From: Treponema sp.
Lineage (GTDB): Bacteria > Spirochaetota > Spirochaetia > Treponematales > Treponemataceae
Direction of reading: 5' to 3'
Assembly: GCA_016297405.1 (NCBI GenBank)
Contig: JAEDGP010000057.1
Location: 1 to 11,750, forward strand
DNA: 11,750 nt
Shown: positions 1 through 7,295 of the stretch, one piece after another
Numbering within the stretch: position 1 is the first letter of the stretch
Layout: the number at the start of each line of letters is the position of its first letter
Made by a program: the position numbers and the translations under genes
Notes under the pieces: generated by a model
The model's database searches: none
The model's input: the letters and a program-made list of their open reading frames with translations, nothing else
What the model was told of the DNA's origin: nothing

Positions 1-36
1 CTTGATTGCATAAAGTATCATTTGGGCTTGCGTCAT
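1..36 (-). CDS. N-terminal fragment of an unidentified protein, running off the window
   Basis: An ATG at 36 (reading leftwards) opens a frame of 12 codons, MTQAQMILYAIK, with no stop before the window edge. The start is supported by the purine-rich sequence GGGAGAAGG just upstream; GGGAG at 42-46 lies 5 nt from the ATG. It follows the 262-residue protein gene in the same direction after a 60-nt gap that holds a perfect hairpin. The visible residues are too few to name a family. Confidence 0.5.
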   Translation of the reverse strand, partial: MTQAQMILYAIK

Positions 37-51
37 ACCTTCTCCCTTAAA

Positions 52-90
52 GTAGCTGAAACCTGCGCTATCTGTGCAGGTTTCAGCTAC
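52..90 (-). terminator. Perfect 15-bp hairpin between two minus-strand genes (terminator or intercistronic element)
   Basis: GTAGCTGAAACCTGC at 52-66 pairs without mismatch with 76-90, leaving a 9-nt loop. On the minus strand it stands 6 nt after the stop of the 262-residue protein gene and is followed by CTTTAAGG, a very weak U-tract. It ends about 5 nt before the Shine-Dalgarno sequence of the next gene. It could be a weak terminator, an attenuator, or an mRNA-stabilising or processing hairpin. The structure is certain; the function is inferred. Confidence 0.6.
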
Positions 91-96
91 CAAATT

Positions 97-885
97 CTAA
101 ATATCAAAAGGATTGTTTTTAAGCTTGGTGAAAACACCTTTATCAGCTCCAAAAGGAACAATGGATGGAACATTAAAATCTGGACTTATAATCAATTCAT
201 TTTCAAGACAATGAACTACAAATTGATCATATTTTTCCTGATTAACTTTTGGATAAAGATAAGGGCCTTTACGCTCCCAGTATTTTGCAATGATCTGGTC
301 ATATATGAACCAATCCTTTTCCTGTCGTTCCTGAATGGCCTGAATCAGATTGTAAAACGACCTTGCAACGCAAGCTTCCATTGGAGCTGGTATAAAAGCG
401 GAATGGAAAAGTTTTCTGTTTTCATCATCAAGACATTCTTTCAATACGCAGACATAGCACATGCTGGTTGCATAAGCCAAGGGAGCTGTAACCAGAACAC
501 ATTTTACTTCTGACCAAAGTACTGATTCGGGATTCCATGGTCGATACTGCATAACATCATTTGGAAAGCAGGCAAGACTAGCCTTCAAAGCTTCCTGCTT
601 GCTTTCATATGCAAAAACCTCTCTTTCAGATGCCAGCAAAGCAGAAATGGCTTTCTGAATTCTACCACTTACCTCAGTATTGAAAGATCCGCATATACCA
701 CGACTAAGCACATTTTTGAACATCGTCCAGCAGGAAGAACCGCCCCACCCCAAAATGGCCTTGCCACCTTCCTGATACAAATCTGTGAGGCGAACGCCTT
801 TTTTTGTGTACAAATAGCAATTTCTTGCCCGCACAACAGGTCCAAACTTTTTCGAAATCTGATCTCTAAAAAACTGGCTTTTCAT
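97..885 (-). CDS. Conserved-looking hypothetical protein with class-III aminotransferase-like ends
   Basis: This encodes a 262-residue soluble protein with no signal peptide or membrane segment. Residues about 18-49 (RARNCYLYTKKGVRLTDLYQ, then a Gly/Trp-rich GWGG) resemble the N-terminal strand region of class-III (acetylornithine/GABA type) aminotransferases. Residues about 228-256 (ending SPDFNVPSIVPFGADKG) resemble a C-terminal aminotransferase segment. At 262 residues it is far shorter than the 400-450 usual for that family, and I see no PLP-lysine motif, so enzyme activity is doubtful. The middle is cysteine- and aromatic-rich. The start is supported by AGAAG at 891-895, 5 nt upstream. 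It lies 24 nt after the deacetylase-like gene and is probably co-transcribed with it. The family assignment is a weak resemblance only. Confidence 0.75.
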   Translation of the reverse strand: MKSQFFRDQISKKFGPVVRARNCYLYTKKGVRLTDLYQEGGKAILGWGGSSCWTMFKNVLSRGICGSFNTEVSGRIQKAISALLASEREVFAYESKQEALKASLACFPNDVMQYRPWNPESVLWSEVKCVLVTAPLAYATSMCYVCVLKECLDDENRKLFHSAFIPAPMEACVARSFYNLIQAIQERQEKDWFIYDQIIAKYWERKGPYLYPKVNQEKYDQFVVHCLENELIISPDFNVPSIVPFGADKGVFTKLKNNPFDI

Positions 886-909
886 ATATTCTTCTGAAAT
901 TATATCAAA

Positions 910-3147
910 TTATTTAAGAAGTGTCCTTACAGGAACAATTTCAAATCCTTCATCCAAAATCGCTGCAATAAGCAGGTCTAAATCCTCATAAAGATATCGT
1001 TCCCGAGTTCCTCTGGAAATTCCAACTGTCACAGGAAGAATGCCACCATTATTTGCCTTAAGGGCATCTATATAACGTTCAATTATTTTCGAAGTTGTAT
1101 AGTAATTTATTCCCTGGACCGTCTGCTCCAAAGTTATAGTATCAGTTGTATGTTCTAAGGCATTTACATAGGTATATCCTGCATTAGCGCCGCTTTGCAC
1201 AACATTTTCTGAAGCCTGATATGATGGCGCATGCCATAAAAGGGACAATTCCTTGTCTGTTGCCTGATAAAATTCATCTTCGTTACGAGCCAATCCTCTA
1301 CGGATGAACTCTTCATTTACCACAAATTCTTTGGAAGAAAGCTTTGCAGTCGTAAAGAACATTGCCGCACATTCATTGGAAGTTGAAGCAATCTGTTTGG
1401 TTTCGTTAGGATAGCGGCGAATAAATTCCCCGTTCAAAAAGAACGTTCCCCGAATATTATATATTGAAAGCTGGTAAAGAATATTTGAAAGCCCGTCTGC
1501 ATTATCATAGGCATCAAATACGAGTGCACATTGTTTAAGGGCATCCCGTTTCTCTGTACTTTCACTCAAAACAGGTTTTGTCACAGCTTTCCCTGAAAGA
1601 GTTCTGACGTAAAGAGCATTTTCAAAACCTGGATTCTTTGTTTCTCCGCAGAAAAGGCGATACCTTCCGTTATTGATTACCGGAGAGTGAGAAACCCAGG
1701 AACCGGCATCACTCCAGGTTGAAGTAGACTTGTCGAAGTTATAGGCGTGACCATTTCCAGCATCTGCAACTGGAACTCCAAGCTCCTCATTCCAATGGGC
1801 AGAAACAGCTGAAGAAAGCATAATTGTCTTGAAGCTGTTCTTGCTCAAAGTCCACCTGCGGATCGTTTTTTCGCCGCCAACATACAAGTTGTCACTATCA
1901 ATCCATGTCACACAAACTGTCCGTTCGCCCCCAAGTTCCGCAATTCGCTTCCATACTGAAACATCATATACATACAATGTGGTTCCCGAATAAAAAGCAC
2001 ACTTTTTTCCGTCATTTGAAACGTACGGTAAATCAGAATCGCCAGCAACCAGCAATTTTGAAAATTTGTCAGTGATTTTATATACAGAAGATTGAGGCTT
2101 TTCTCCAGAAAACGGCAAGGTTTTCATCCATACTAATGGATAGCCATCTCCACACCACAAAACAGAAGTTTCAAGAAGAGAGGCATTTTTTTCGAAAAAC
2201 GGTCTGGAACATTCAACATCAAGATAATCACTTGTTACCCCATCAAGCCTATAACTTGTAATCACTTTTCCAGCCTGGATCAATACCATTCGTCCAAGAT
2301 CTGGAGAAACGCTGAATTTATCCTTAAATGCGGAAAACTGAAACGGAAGCCTTCCGATTGCAGTACCTTTTCCAATGATGCCTGAATACAGGCCCAAAGT
2401 ATAAAGTTCCTTTGAATTAATTCTATAAACAAGATCCGAATCTATGTAAACAAGATATTTTCCTCCAGCCCAATTAACAGATTCAATTGAACCAGGGCCG
2501 ATTTTTCTGTATTCTTCCGCAACTTCCACACCACGCATCATTGCATCAGGGCGGAAAAAATATACATTTCCGTTCTTCTCGTAGATTCCAGCCGAACTGT
2601 CACCAATCCATTTTACCGGCACTTTCTGATAACTGAACGAAGCATCTGTATCCAAAACCACAATTTTATCGTTTTCGCTGCTTCTAAGTTCAAGGCGACC
2701 GGTTGCCACACCAGTTTTTTCCACATTGCAATACCATTTTCCATCAGGACTTACAGCCGATGGTGACAGGCGCACTGAGTTTTCAGGAATGCGGATTCGA
2801 TTTTTCTTCCATTCAAACCGATTTTCTTCTAAATGATAGAACGCTGTGCCATACCGGTTGCGAATCTGCAAAATGCTGCCGCCGCCAAGAAGTTCCATTT
2901 TTTCTGGGAATGCAGTAAGAATCTGGGGACGTTCCTGCGCAGTACCATCCTTTATTTTTGCAGAAAACAAAGTTTTGTAGGAGGTTGTGCCGGCAATATT
3001 ATGACAAACTGTAAAAAGAACTTCGTCATTGCCATTGATATCAGCTTCGCTAAATTTTATGCCTGCATATGCTTCTGTACCAGCAAAAAAGGCGGCTGCA
3101 ACTAAAACCAAAGAAATTTTCAAAATAAAAGCTATTCTAGTATTCAT
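910..3147 (-). CDS. Exported beta-propeller protein with C-terminal degenerate polysaccharide deacetylase (NodB-like) domain
   Basis: This is a 745-residue protein. Residues 1-28 form a Sec signal peptide (basic start, hydrophobic core, AYA cleavage site at 26-28), so it is periplasmic or outer-surface. Residues about 29-530 contain repeated blade-like segments (SPDGKW, SPDLGRM and SNDGKK turns) typical of propeller repeats. Residues about 538-745 follow the carbohydrate esterase 4 order: ALVFDAYDNADG for the TFDDGP motif (D545, D548), IRGTFFLNGEFIRRYP, WHAPSY (638-643) for RPPYG, and GGILPVTVG for the final strand. The HxxxH metal site is absent; SNECAAMFF occupies that place near 590-598, and the late catalytic His is missing. 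Classical zinc-dependent deacetylation is therefore unlikely, and a glycan-binding role is an alternative. GGAGG at 3155-3159, 7 nt upstream, fixes the start. It is the second gene of the probable operon. Confidence 0.85.
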   Translation of the reverse strand: MNTRIAFILKISLVLVAAAFFAGTEAYAGIKFSEADINGNDEVLFTVCHNIAGTTSYKTLFSAKIKDGTAQERPQILTAFPEKMELLGGGSILQIRNRYGTAFYHLEENRFEWKKNRIRIPENSVRLSPSAVSPDGKWYCNVEKTGVATGRLELRSSENDKIVVLDTDASFSYQKVPVKWIGDSSAGIYEKNGNVYFFRPDAMMRGVEVAEEYRKIGPGSIESVNWAGGKYLVYIDSDLVYRINSKELYTLGLYSGIIGKGTAIGRLPFQFSAFKDKFSVSPDLGRMVLIQAGKVITSYRLDGVTSDYLDVECSRPFFEKNASLLETSVLWCGDGYPLVWMKTLPFSGEKPQSSVYKITDKFSKLLVAGDSDLPYVSNDGKKCAFYSGTTLYVYDVSVWKRIAELGGERTVCVTWIDSDNLYVGGEKTIRRWTLSKNSFKTIMLSSAVSAHWNEELGVPVADAGNGHAYNFDKSTSTWSDAGSWVSHSPVINNGRYRLFCGETKNPGFENALYVRTLSGKAVTKPVLSESTEKRDALKQCALVFDAYDNADGLSNILYQLSIYNIRGTFFLNGEFIRRYPNETKQIASTSNECAAMFFTTAKLSSKEFVVNEEFIRRGLARNEDEFYQATDKELSLLWHAPSYQASENVVQSGANAGYTYVNALEHTTDTITLEQTVQGINYYTTSKIIERYIDALKANNGGILPVTVGISRGTRERYLYEDLDLLIAAILDEGFEIVPVRTLLK

Positions 3148-3177
3148 AGATCATCCTCCAAACTTCCATTGATACAT

Positions 3178-3417
3178 CTATAGATGCATTTCGTGACTAA
3201 GGACAAGCACATTCAGTTCCTGTTCCAATTCAATTATTCTTTTGCCCATTGCTTCCAGCTGGACTTTTCTTTCTTCGTCATTATGTATAAGAAACATATT
3301 TGCCCGGCTTTCTGCATATTCAGCCTGAGTTTTAACAGCTTTTACGCCACACCATGGGCAAAAAACAAATTCCTTGAAAATCGAGCGGCCACAATGACCA
3401 CAAACACAAAATTTCAT
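3178..3417 (-). CDS. Small zinc-ribbon protein with C-terminal coiled coil
   Basis: This is a 79-residue protein. Two CxxC knuckles, C6-x2-C9 (CGHC) and C20-x2-C23 (CPWC), form a classic zinc-ribbon, and residues about 45-75 are heptad-like (EERKVQLEAMGKRIIELEQE), suggesting a dimerising coiled coil. I chose the ATG at 3417 because GGAAG lies 5 nt upstream (3423-3427). The frame stays open to 3504, but that extension is a translation of the upstream repeat element (its VPEPVEG string comes from the repeat), so it should not be annotated. The gene sits 30 nt before the deacetylase-like gene and is separated from the M23 gene by the repeat. The function is unknown; adaptor or nucleic-acid-binding roles are possible for such proteins. 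Confidence 0.8.
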   Translation of the reverse strand: MKFCVCGHCGRSIFKEFVFCPWCGVKAVKTQAEYAESRANMFLIHNDEERKVQLEAMGKRIIELEQELNVLVLSHEMHL

Positions 3418-3481
3418 ATTCACTTCCAGTAAACAACAAAAGAGGCTGTCCCCAAAATATTGAGTGTAGCGCTCATTGAGC

Positions 3482-3526
3482 CCTTCGACAGGCTCAGGAA
3501 CCATCCTTCGACAGGCTCAGGAACCA
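3482..3526. repeat. Two tandem copies of a 22-bp repeat (CCTTCGACAGGCTCAGGAAC core)
   Basis: Perfect copies stand at 3482-3503 and 3505-3526, one base apart (period 23). On the minus strand the unit reads GGTTCCTGAGCCTGTCGAAG, and its TGAGCCTGTCGAA core matches the neighbouring palindrome core TGAGTTTATCGAA except at three transitions. A related inverted piece, CTCGTCGAAATGA, follows at 3527-3539. Two units without unique spacers do not make a CRISPR array. Confidence 0.9.
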
Positions 3527-3555
3527 CTCGTCGAAATGACTGCTACACTAAATGT

Positions 3556-3580
3556 GGTGGTTTCGATAAACTCAACCACC
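3556..3580. repeat. REP-like palindrome with GGTGGTT/AACCACC arms
   Basis: GGTGGTT at 3556-3562 pairs with AACCACC at 3574-3580 around an 11-nt loop. The same palindrome occurs inverted inside the copy at the right end of the window (about 11722-11746). The extragenic setting and stem-loop form are those of REP-type repeats. No REP-associated transposase is present in this window. Confidence 0.8.
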
Positions 3581-3617
3581 GTAATGCTACCTTATTGGAC
3601 AGCAGAATCTGTCCTAT

Positions 3618-4847
3618 TTATTTTATCAATGATAACGGATTTATAAGCCGTCCATTTTTAAATGCCGAAAGATGCAGATGGGGACCTGTGGAATAACCCG
3701 TAGATCCAACCAGACCGATTATTGTTCCCTGCCCTACTTGCTGACCTTTTTTTGCTGTTATCTTCGACATATGTGCATAAAGGGTCTGATAACCCCCAGA
3801 ATGAGTTATAATCACATAGAGGCCGAAAACTCGTGATTCCCCAACGTATGAAACCGTACCGGCTCCCACAGAGTGGATTGGAGTTCCTGTTGGACATGCA
3901 AAATCTGTGCCAGTATGATTTGACTTAACATTTTTGATTGGATCGATTCTTGGCCCAAAGTGCGAACTGATTTTGTACTTTACATAAAGGGGAATCTTAA
4001 ATCTTTCGCCCATGGCATCCTTGAGTGTTTCAGAATCAAGTTTTGCTCCAGGAATGAAAAGCTTTTGTCCCGCACTAAGGTTACCGCTTTCAAGTTCGTT
4101 CACATCAACAATATCTTCAAGGGTAACTCCAAATTTTGCAGAAATGCCGGCAAGAGAGTTGCCACTTTTAACTGTATAGACAAGTCCATCCATTGATGGA
4201 ATCTTTAGCTTTTGTCCTGAATAAACCTGTCTTACATTTGATATGCCATTTACAGCAATCAATGTGGAAATGTTCCTTAAACCAAACTTTTTTGAAATGC
4301 CACTAATCGTATCCCCAGGCTGAACCTTATAATCCTGATATCTGACTGGCTGTCCGATCAATTTACTTACATCGATTTCTTCTGTTCCAATCAACGAACC
4401 ATCCGAATTATATTCCGGTTTTTCACCTAAAGCATAATCGGCAATAAGTTTGTACAATGCTTCAACTGAATCTTCATCTTCAACTGGAAGTTCCAGAGCA
4501 CCACAATAATTCTGGCTTTCAATGATTTCATCTGCAATTTTACCAGATGCAAACGCAACCACAATTGTAGCAGCCAGCAAAGCAAGACCCCATTTTGAAA
4601 TCTGAACAAAATGATCTGAAAGGAAATTGAATGCAAGGCCAAAACGAAGGAGTATTCCATGCAAATCCAGGGATATGGAGCTGCGTGAAGAAGAAATTTC
4701 TCCCATGGGAGCATAATTACTGTACAAAGCTTTCTGTCGGCTATCCGATCTTTTATGTTTAAGCGAAGATAACGTATCGGAGAATTTTTCGAAAACCATT
4801 CTCCATTCAAAACCTCTATCTCTTTCTACCCAGCTTGTTATTTCCAT
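3618..4847 (-). CDS. Membrane-anchored LysM-LysM-M23 peptidoglycan endopeptidase
   Basis: This is a 409-residue protein, predicted to cleave peptide cross-links in peptidoglycan. A charged N-terminal cytoplasmic part (1-85) is followed by a single membrane segment (about 86-101), so the rest is probably periplasmic. Two LysM domains follow at about 170-216 (YKVQPGDTISGISKKFGL) and 223-266 (YTVKSGNSLAGISAKFGV). The M23/LytM domain covers about 290-405 with all zinc and catalytic residues: H311 and D315 (HTGTDF), H359 (YAHM), and H390/H392 (GPHLHL). The protein looks active. No Shine-Dalgarno precedes the ATG at 4847; a start at 4799 (Met17) is possible but no better supported. The gene is divergent from the signal peptidase gene across 58 bp. 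The repeat element starts 14 bp past its stop. Confidence 0.93.
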   Translation of the reverse strand: MEITSWVERDRGFEWRMVFEKFSDTLSSLKHKRSDSRQKALYSNYAPMGEISSSRSSISLDLHGILLRFGLAFNFLSDHFVQISKWGLALLAATIVVAFASGKIADEIIESQNYCGALELPVEDEDSVEALYKLIADYALGEKPEYNSDGSLIGTEEIDVSKLIGQPVRYQDYKVQPGDTISGISKKFGLRNISTLIAVNGISNVRQVYSGQKLKIPSMDGLVYTVKSGNSLAGISAKFGVTLEDIVDVNELESGNLSAGQKLFIPGAKLDSETLKDAMGERFKIPLYVKYKISSHFGPRIDPIKNVKSNHTGTDFACPTGTPIHSVGAGTVSYVGESRVFGLYVIITHSGGYQTLYAHMSKITAKKGQQVGQGTIIGLVGSTGYSTGPHLHLSAFKNGRLINPLSLIK

Positions 4848-4905
4848 ATCTACAGTATCGACAGAAAAAGTTTCACATATTAGAATATATTTTGATATTT
4901 ATATT
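4848..4905. promoter_or_regulatory. 58-bp divergent intergenic region presumed to carry both promoters
   Basis: This AT-rich gap separates the two divergent start codons (M23 leftwards, signal peptidase rightwards), so promoters for both are expected here. TATATT at 4886-4891 could be a -10 element for the rightward operon, but no matching -35 is visible at a normal distance. Neither start has a recognisable Shine-Dalgarno, so short-leader or leaderless transcripts are possible. The role is inferred from gene arrangement only. Confidence 0.4.
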
Positions 4906-5424
4906 ATGGAAAATAGAGAGAAAAACACATTCCGAAAAAAAATCATTTTATGCGTTGTTGCAGGCTTTATTCTTGGGGCAATTGCAAAACTTTTTGTTGT
5001 GGACATATTGTCAGTCAGCGGAAATTCAATGACACCAACCATAAAAGACCGTTCCACCCTTGTTGTAAACAAACTGGCTTACGGAATAGTAAATCCCTTC
5101 TCAAACGAATTTTTATACCAGTGGGCATATCCAAAAAAAGACGATATTGTTATTTTCTTGCATTGCAATAAGATAGTTGTCAAGCGCTGTATTGCCACCC
5201 AAGGCACTGCCCTAGAATTTCTGGCCGATTCAGAGTATATTCTTAAAGTAAACAACAAAACAATTCCGTTGAAAGAAGAAGAATATAAAAGGCTTTCTTC
5301 TTTTTCTCAAGTGCCTTCAGGCTATGTCCTTGTTTTGGGCGACAACATTGAAGAATCTATCGATTCCAGGGAATATGGTTTTGTTGCTGTTAAAAATATT
5401 ACAGGTAAGATTTTAGGCAAATGA
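4906..5424 (+). CDS. lepB: Signal peptidase I (S26 family)
   Basis: This is a 172-residue membrane serine protease that removes signal peptides from exported proteins. There is one N-terminal membrane segment (about 13-33), then box B SGNSMTPTI with the catalytic Ser41. Box D is VVKRCIATQG with the catalytic Lys94. Box E is GDNIEESIDSREYG (145-158), including the conserved SxDSRxYG-type signature. Its length matches short Gram-positive-like and spirochaetal type I enzymes rather than the longer E. coli protein. No Shine-Dalgarno is visible before the ATG, the first possible start in the frame. Its stop overlaps the next start by ATGA, so the downstream transpeptidase gene is translationally coupled. 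Spirochaete genomes can hold more than one such gene, so this may not be the only copy. Confidence 0.93.
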   Translation: MENREKNTFRKKIILCVVAGFILGAIAKLFVVDILSVSGNSMTPTIKDRSTLVVNKLAYGIVNPFSNEFLYQWAYPKKDDIVIFLHCNKIVVKRCIATQGTALEFLADSEYILKVNNKTIPLKEEEYKRLSSFSQVPSGYVLVLGDNIEESIDSREYGFVAVKNITGKILGK

Positions 5425-7295
5425 ACGGATTCTTTAAAAAGAAACATCTAATATTTCTCTCCATTGCAGGAGCTGTTTTTGCCATTTATGTAATCAGTTC
5501 ATTTGTAAAGCTTTCAAGGCAAACTCCAGAAGAATTCTACATTGTAATTCCTCCAGAAGAACGAGGCTCCATTGCTGACCGCACAGGAAAACTCCTTGCT
5601 GTTCAAACGAATTTCTACAGCATGGGTGTAACACGTGAAAACATAAAGGACCCTTCCCAATTCGCTTCTTGCGTTGCCGAAGTCCTTGAAATGAATCCTG
5701 TAGAAATCATTTCTATCCTAAATGCACACAATGGCGTTGGATTTGCCTATATCAAGAAAAAAATCGATTTACCCACATACAAAGAACTCAAAAAAATCAT
5801 CGATTCATCCGGATACACTTTCGTTTCTTTTGACAAAATTCCTGGCAGAGTTTACCCAGAGCATAGTCTTGCTGCCCAGGTAATAGGTTATATGGGTGAT
5901 GATGGCAAAGGTCTTGCCGGCGTTGAATACACAATGCAGAATCAGCTGCAACCTCCCTCTTCAGATGATAACGACTCTTCTCAGTCTGGAAACAACGTCT
6001 ATCTGACAATCGACGCAAACCTTCAATATAAACTTGAACAGGTTGCAAAAGAAACAATGGAAACCACACAGGCAGAATCAATGATGATTCTTGCAGCTGA
6101 TGCAAAAACTGGCGAACTTCTTTCCTACATCAGTTTTCCTTCAGTAGATTTAAATGAGTACAACAAAGCAACTGCTATGCAGACAATTGATCGGCCAGCC
6201 ATGGTCGCATACGAGCCGGGATCTGTTTTTAAGATTTTTACCATTGCCATGTTGTATGATGCTGGCCTTTTGCGCAAAACTGATACTTTCGTGTGCGACG
6301 GAATCTACGAAAAGATGATGAAAAGTGGCGAAAAGATAAGAATCAGATGTCTTGATCACCATGGCCGTATTACCGCAGAACAGGCGTTGCAATATTCCTG
6401 TAACGATGTTTTGGCACAAATCAGCGACCGGGCAGAAAGCGACGAAGCTTTCATGGCTTCCATAAAAAGACTTGGCTTTGGCCAGAAGACAGGCATTGAA
6501 CTGCCTGGTGAAACCATAGGTTCTGTAAAAGACCCTTCAAATCGTCTTTGGTCAGCTCGTTCAAGACCCACAATAGCAATCGGACAGGAAATCAGCGTTT
6601 CTGCTCTTCAAATGCTTCAAGCTGCCATGGCAATCGCAAACCTTGGCGTTCCTCTGCAACCTTCCATCATAAAAAAGATTACCGACAAGGACGGCAACAT
6701 CATCTACGAGCATAAAGCTGAACTTAAGGAACGGCTATTTAGCGAATCGACCGCAAAATATGTTCTTAACTGTATGGAAACCACGGCAACCAAAGGAACA
6801 GGCGCAAAAGCTCATCTTAACGATATTTCCATCGGTGTAAAAACCGGAACAGCTCAAATGACTGACAAAAACACAGGCCGCTACTCAGATACAGATTTCG
6901 TTTCAAACTGTATGGCTGTTTTCCCTGTAGAAAATCCCCAGATTGTGCTTTATATTGTAGTTCAGAAAGCAAAAGGTGAAACTTATGCCGGCCGTATTGT
7001 TGCGCCAGTAATAAAAAAAGCCGCAGACATAATCATCGACCATCTGGGAATGAGCCGAGGAGACGCGGCTTCTTTTGAACATGACGGAAGAATCACCATC
7101 GATTCCCATAAAGAAATGGCAATCGGCAAAACTGTTCCTGATTTTACGGGAAAATCCAAGCGTGACCTGCTGCCTCTTACAAAGCGTACTGATATTCAGC
7201 TTAAAATAAACGGATACGGTTGGGTCACTTCTCAATCTCCATCCCCAGGAACTCCCGTTACGGAGAACATGATAATTGAACTCAATCTGGAATAA
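5421..7295 (+). CDS. PBP2/FtsI-type class B penicillin-binding protein with C-terminal PASTA domain
   Basis: This is a 624-residue peptidoglycan transpeptidase anchored by one N-terminal membrane segment (about 9-29). The dimerisation/pedestal domain begins with RGSIADRTGK (48-57). The transpeptidase domain has the three signature motifs: SxxK as PGSVFK (Ser268, Lys271), SxN as SCN (326-328), and KTGTA (474-478). Residues about 568-624 (IGKTVPDFTGKSKRDLLPL onward) form a single PASTA domain, usual for sporulation- or division-type FtsI relatives. All active-site residues are intact. The start overlaps the signal peptidase stop by 4 bp, and its last 20 bp contain the start of the Maf gene. The name ftsI is plausible, but the split between division and elongation roles cannot be decided from this sequence. 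Confidence 0.93.
   Translation: MNGFFKKKHLIFLSIAGAVFAIYVISSFVKLSRQTPEEFYIVIPPEERGSIADRTGKLLAVQTNFYSMGVTRENIKDPSQFASCVAEVLEMNPVEIISILNAHNGVGFAYIKKKIDLPTYKELKKIIDSSGYTFVSFDKIPGRVYPEHSLAAQVIGYMGDDGKGLAGVEYTMQNQLQPPSSDDNDSSQSGNNVYLTIDANLQYKLEQVAKETMETTQAESMMILAADAKTGELLSYISFPSVDLNEYNKATAMQTIDRPAMVAYEPGSVFKIFTIAMLYDAGLLRKTDTFVCDGIYEKMMKSGEKIRIRCLDHHGRITAEQALQYSCNDVLAQISDRAESDEAFMASIKRLGFGQKTGIELPGETIGSVKDPSNRLWSARSRPTIAIGQEISVSALQMLQAAMAIANLGVPLQPSIIKKITDKDGNIIYEHKAELKERLFSESTAKYVLNCMETTATKGTGAKAHLNDISIGVKTGTAQMTDKNTGRYSDTDFVSNCMAVFPVENPQIVLYIVVQKAKGETYAGRIVAPVIKKAADIIIDHLGMSRGDAASFEHDGRITIDSHKEMAIGKTVPDFTGKSKRDLLPLTKRTDIQLKINGYGWVTSQSPSPGTPVTENMIIELNLE

Larger units (their letters stand above)
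3445..3603. repeat. 159-bp MITE-like element carrying REP-like palindromes
   Basis: The element is bounded by inverted 7-mers: GCTGTCC at 3445-3451 and GGACAGC at 3597-3603. Inside are an inner inverted pair, AGTGTAGC (3463-3470) and GCTACACT (3542-3549), a 22-bp tandem repeat, and a palindrome. Its right 52 bp (3552-3603) recur exactly, inverted, at 11699-11750. It holds no credible gene. It separates the M23 gene from the zinc-ribbon gene and lies about 20 bp upstream of the zinc-ribbon ribosome binding site. Dispersed copies, terminal inverted repeats and absence of coding capacity point to a miniature non-autonomous element. No clear target duplication is visible beyond a possible AGA. 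Confidence 0.75.

Noticed and set aside
22..513. Plus-strand open frame antisense to the 262-residue protein gene
   Set aside because: It crosses the hairpin and runs opposite a better supported gene with a ribosome binding site and operon context.
3418..3504. N-terminal extension of the zinc-ribbon protein to an ATG at 3504
   Set aside because: The extra residues come from the repeat element, and a good Shine-Dalgarno precedes the internal ATG at 3417.
3482..3526. CRISPR-like repeats
   Set aside because: Only two units with a single base between them; no spacers and no cas genes.
3549..3569. Sigma-28-like promoter in the repeat (TAAA ... TTCGATAA)
   Set aside because: The spacing is about 9 nt instead of 15 after TAAA, and the match falls within the palindrome.
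3460..3696. Plus-strand open frame over the repeat element (contains PFDRLR and STGSG)
   Set aside because: It is a translation of the repeat units and overlaps the end of the M23 gene; such strings are typical artefacts of this repeat. No ribosome binding site or protein character.
4427..4810. Minus-strand open frame inside the M23 gene
   Set aside because: Out-of-frame shadow of a gene whose domains are fully recognisable in the chosen frame.
4855..4875. Sigma-28-like -10 (GTCGATAC, minus strand) before the M23 gene
   Set aside because: Only 6/8 match with no acceptable -35, and transcription would start about at the ATG.
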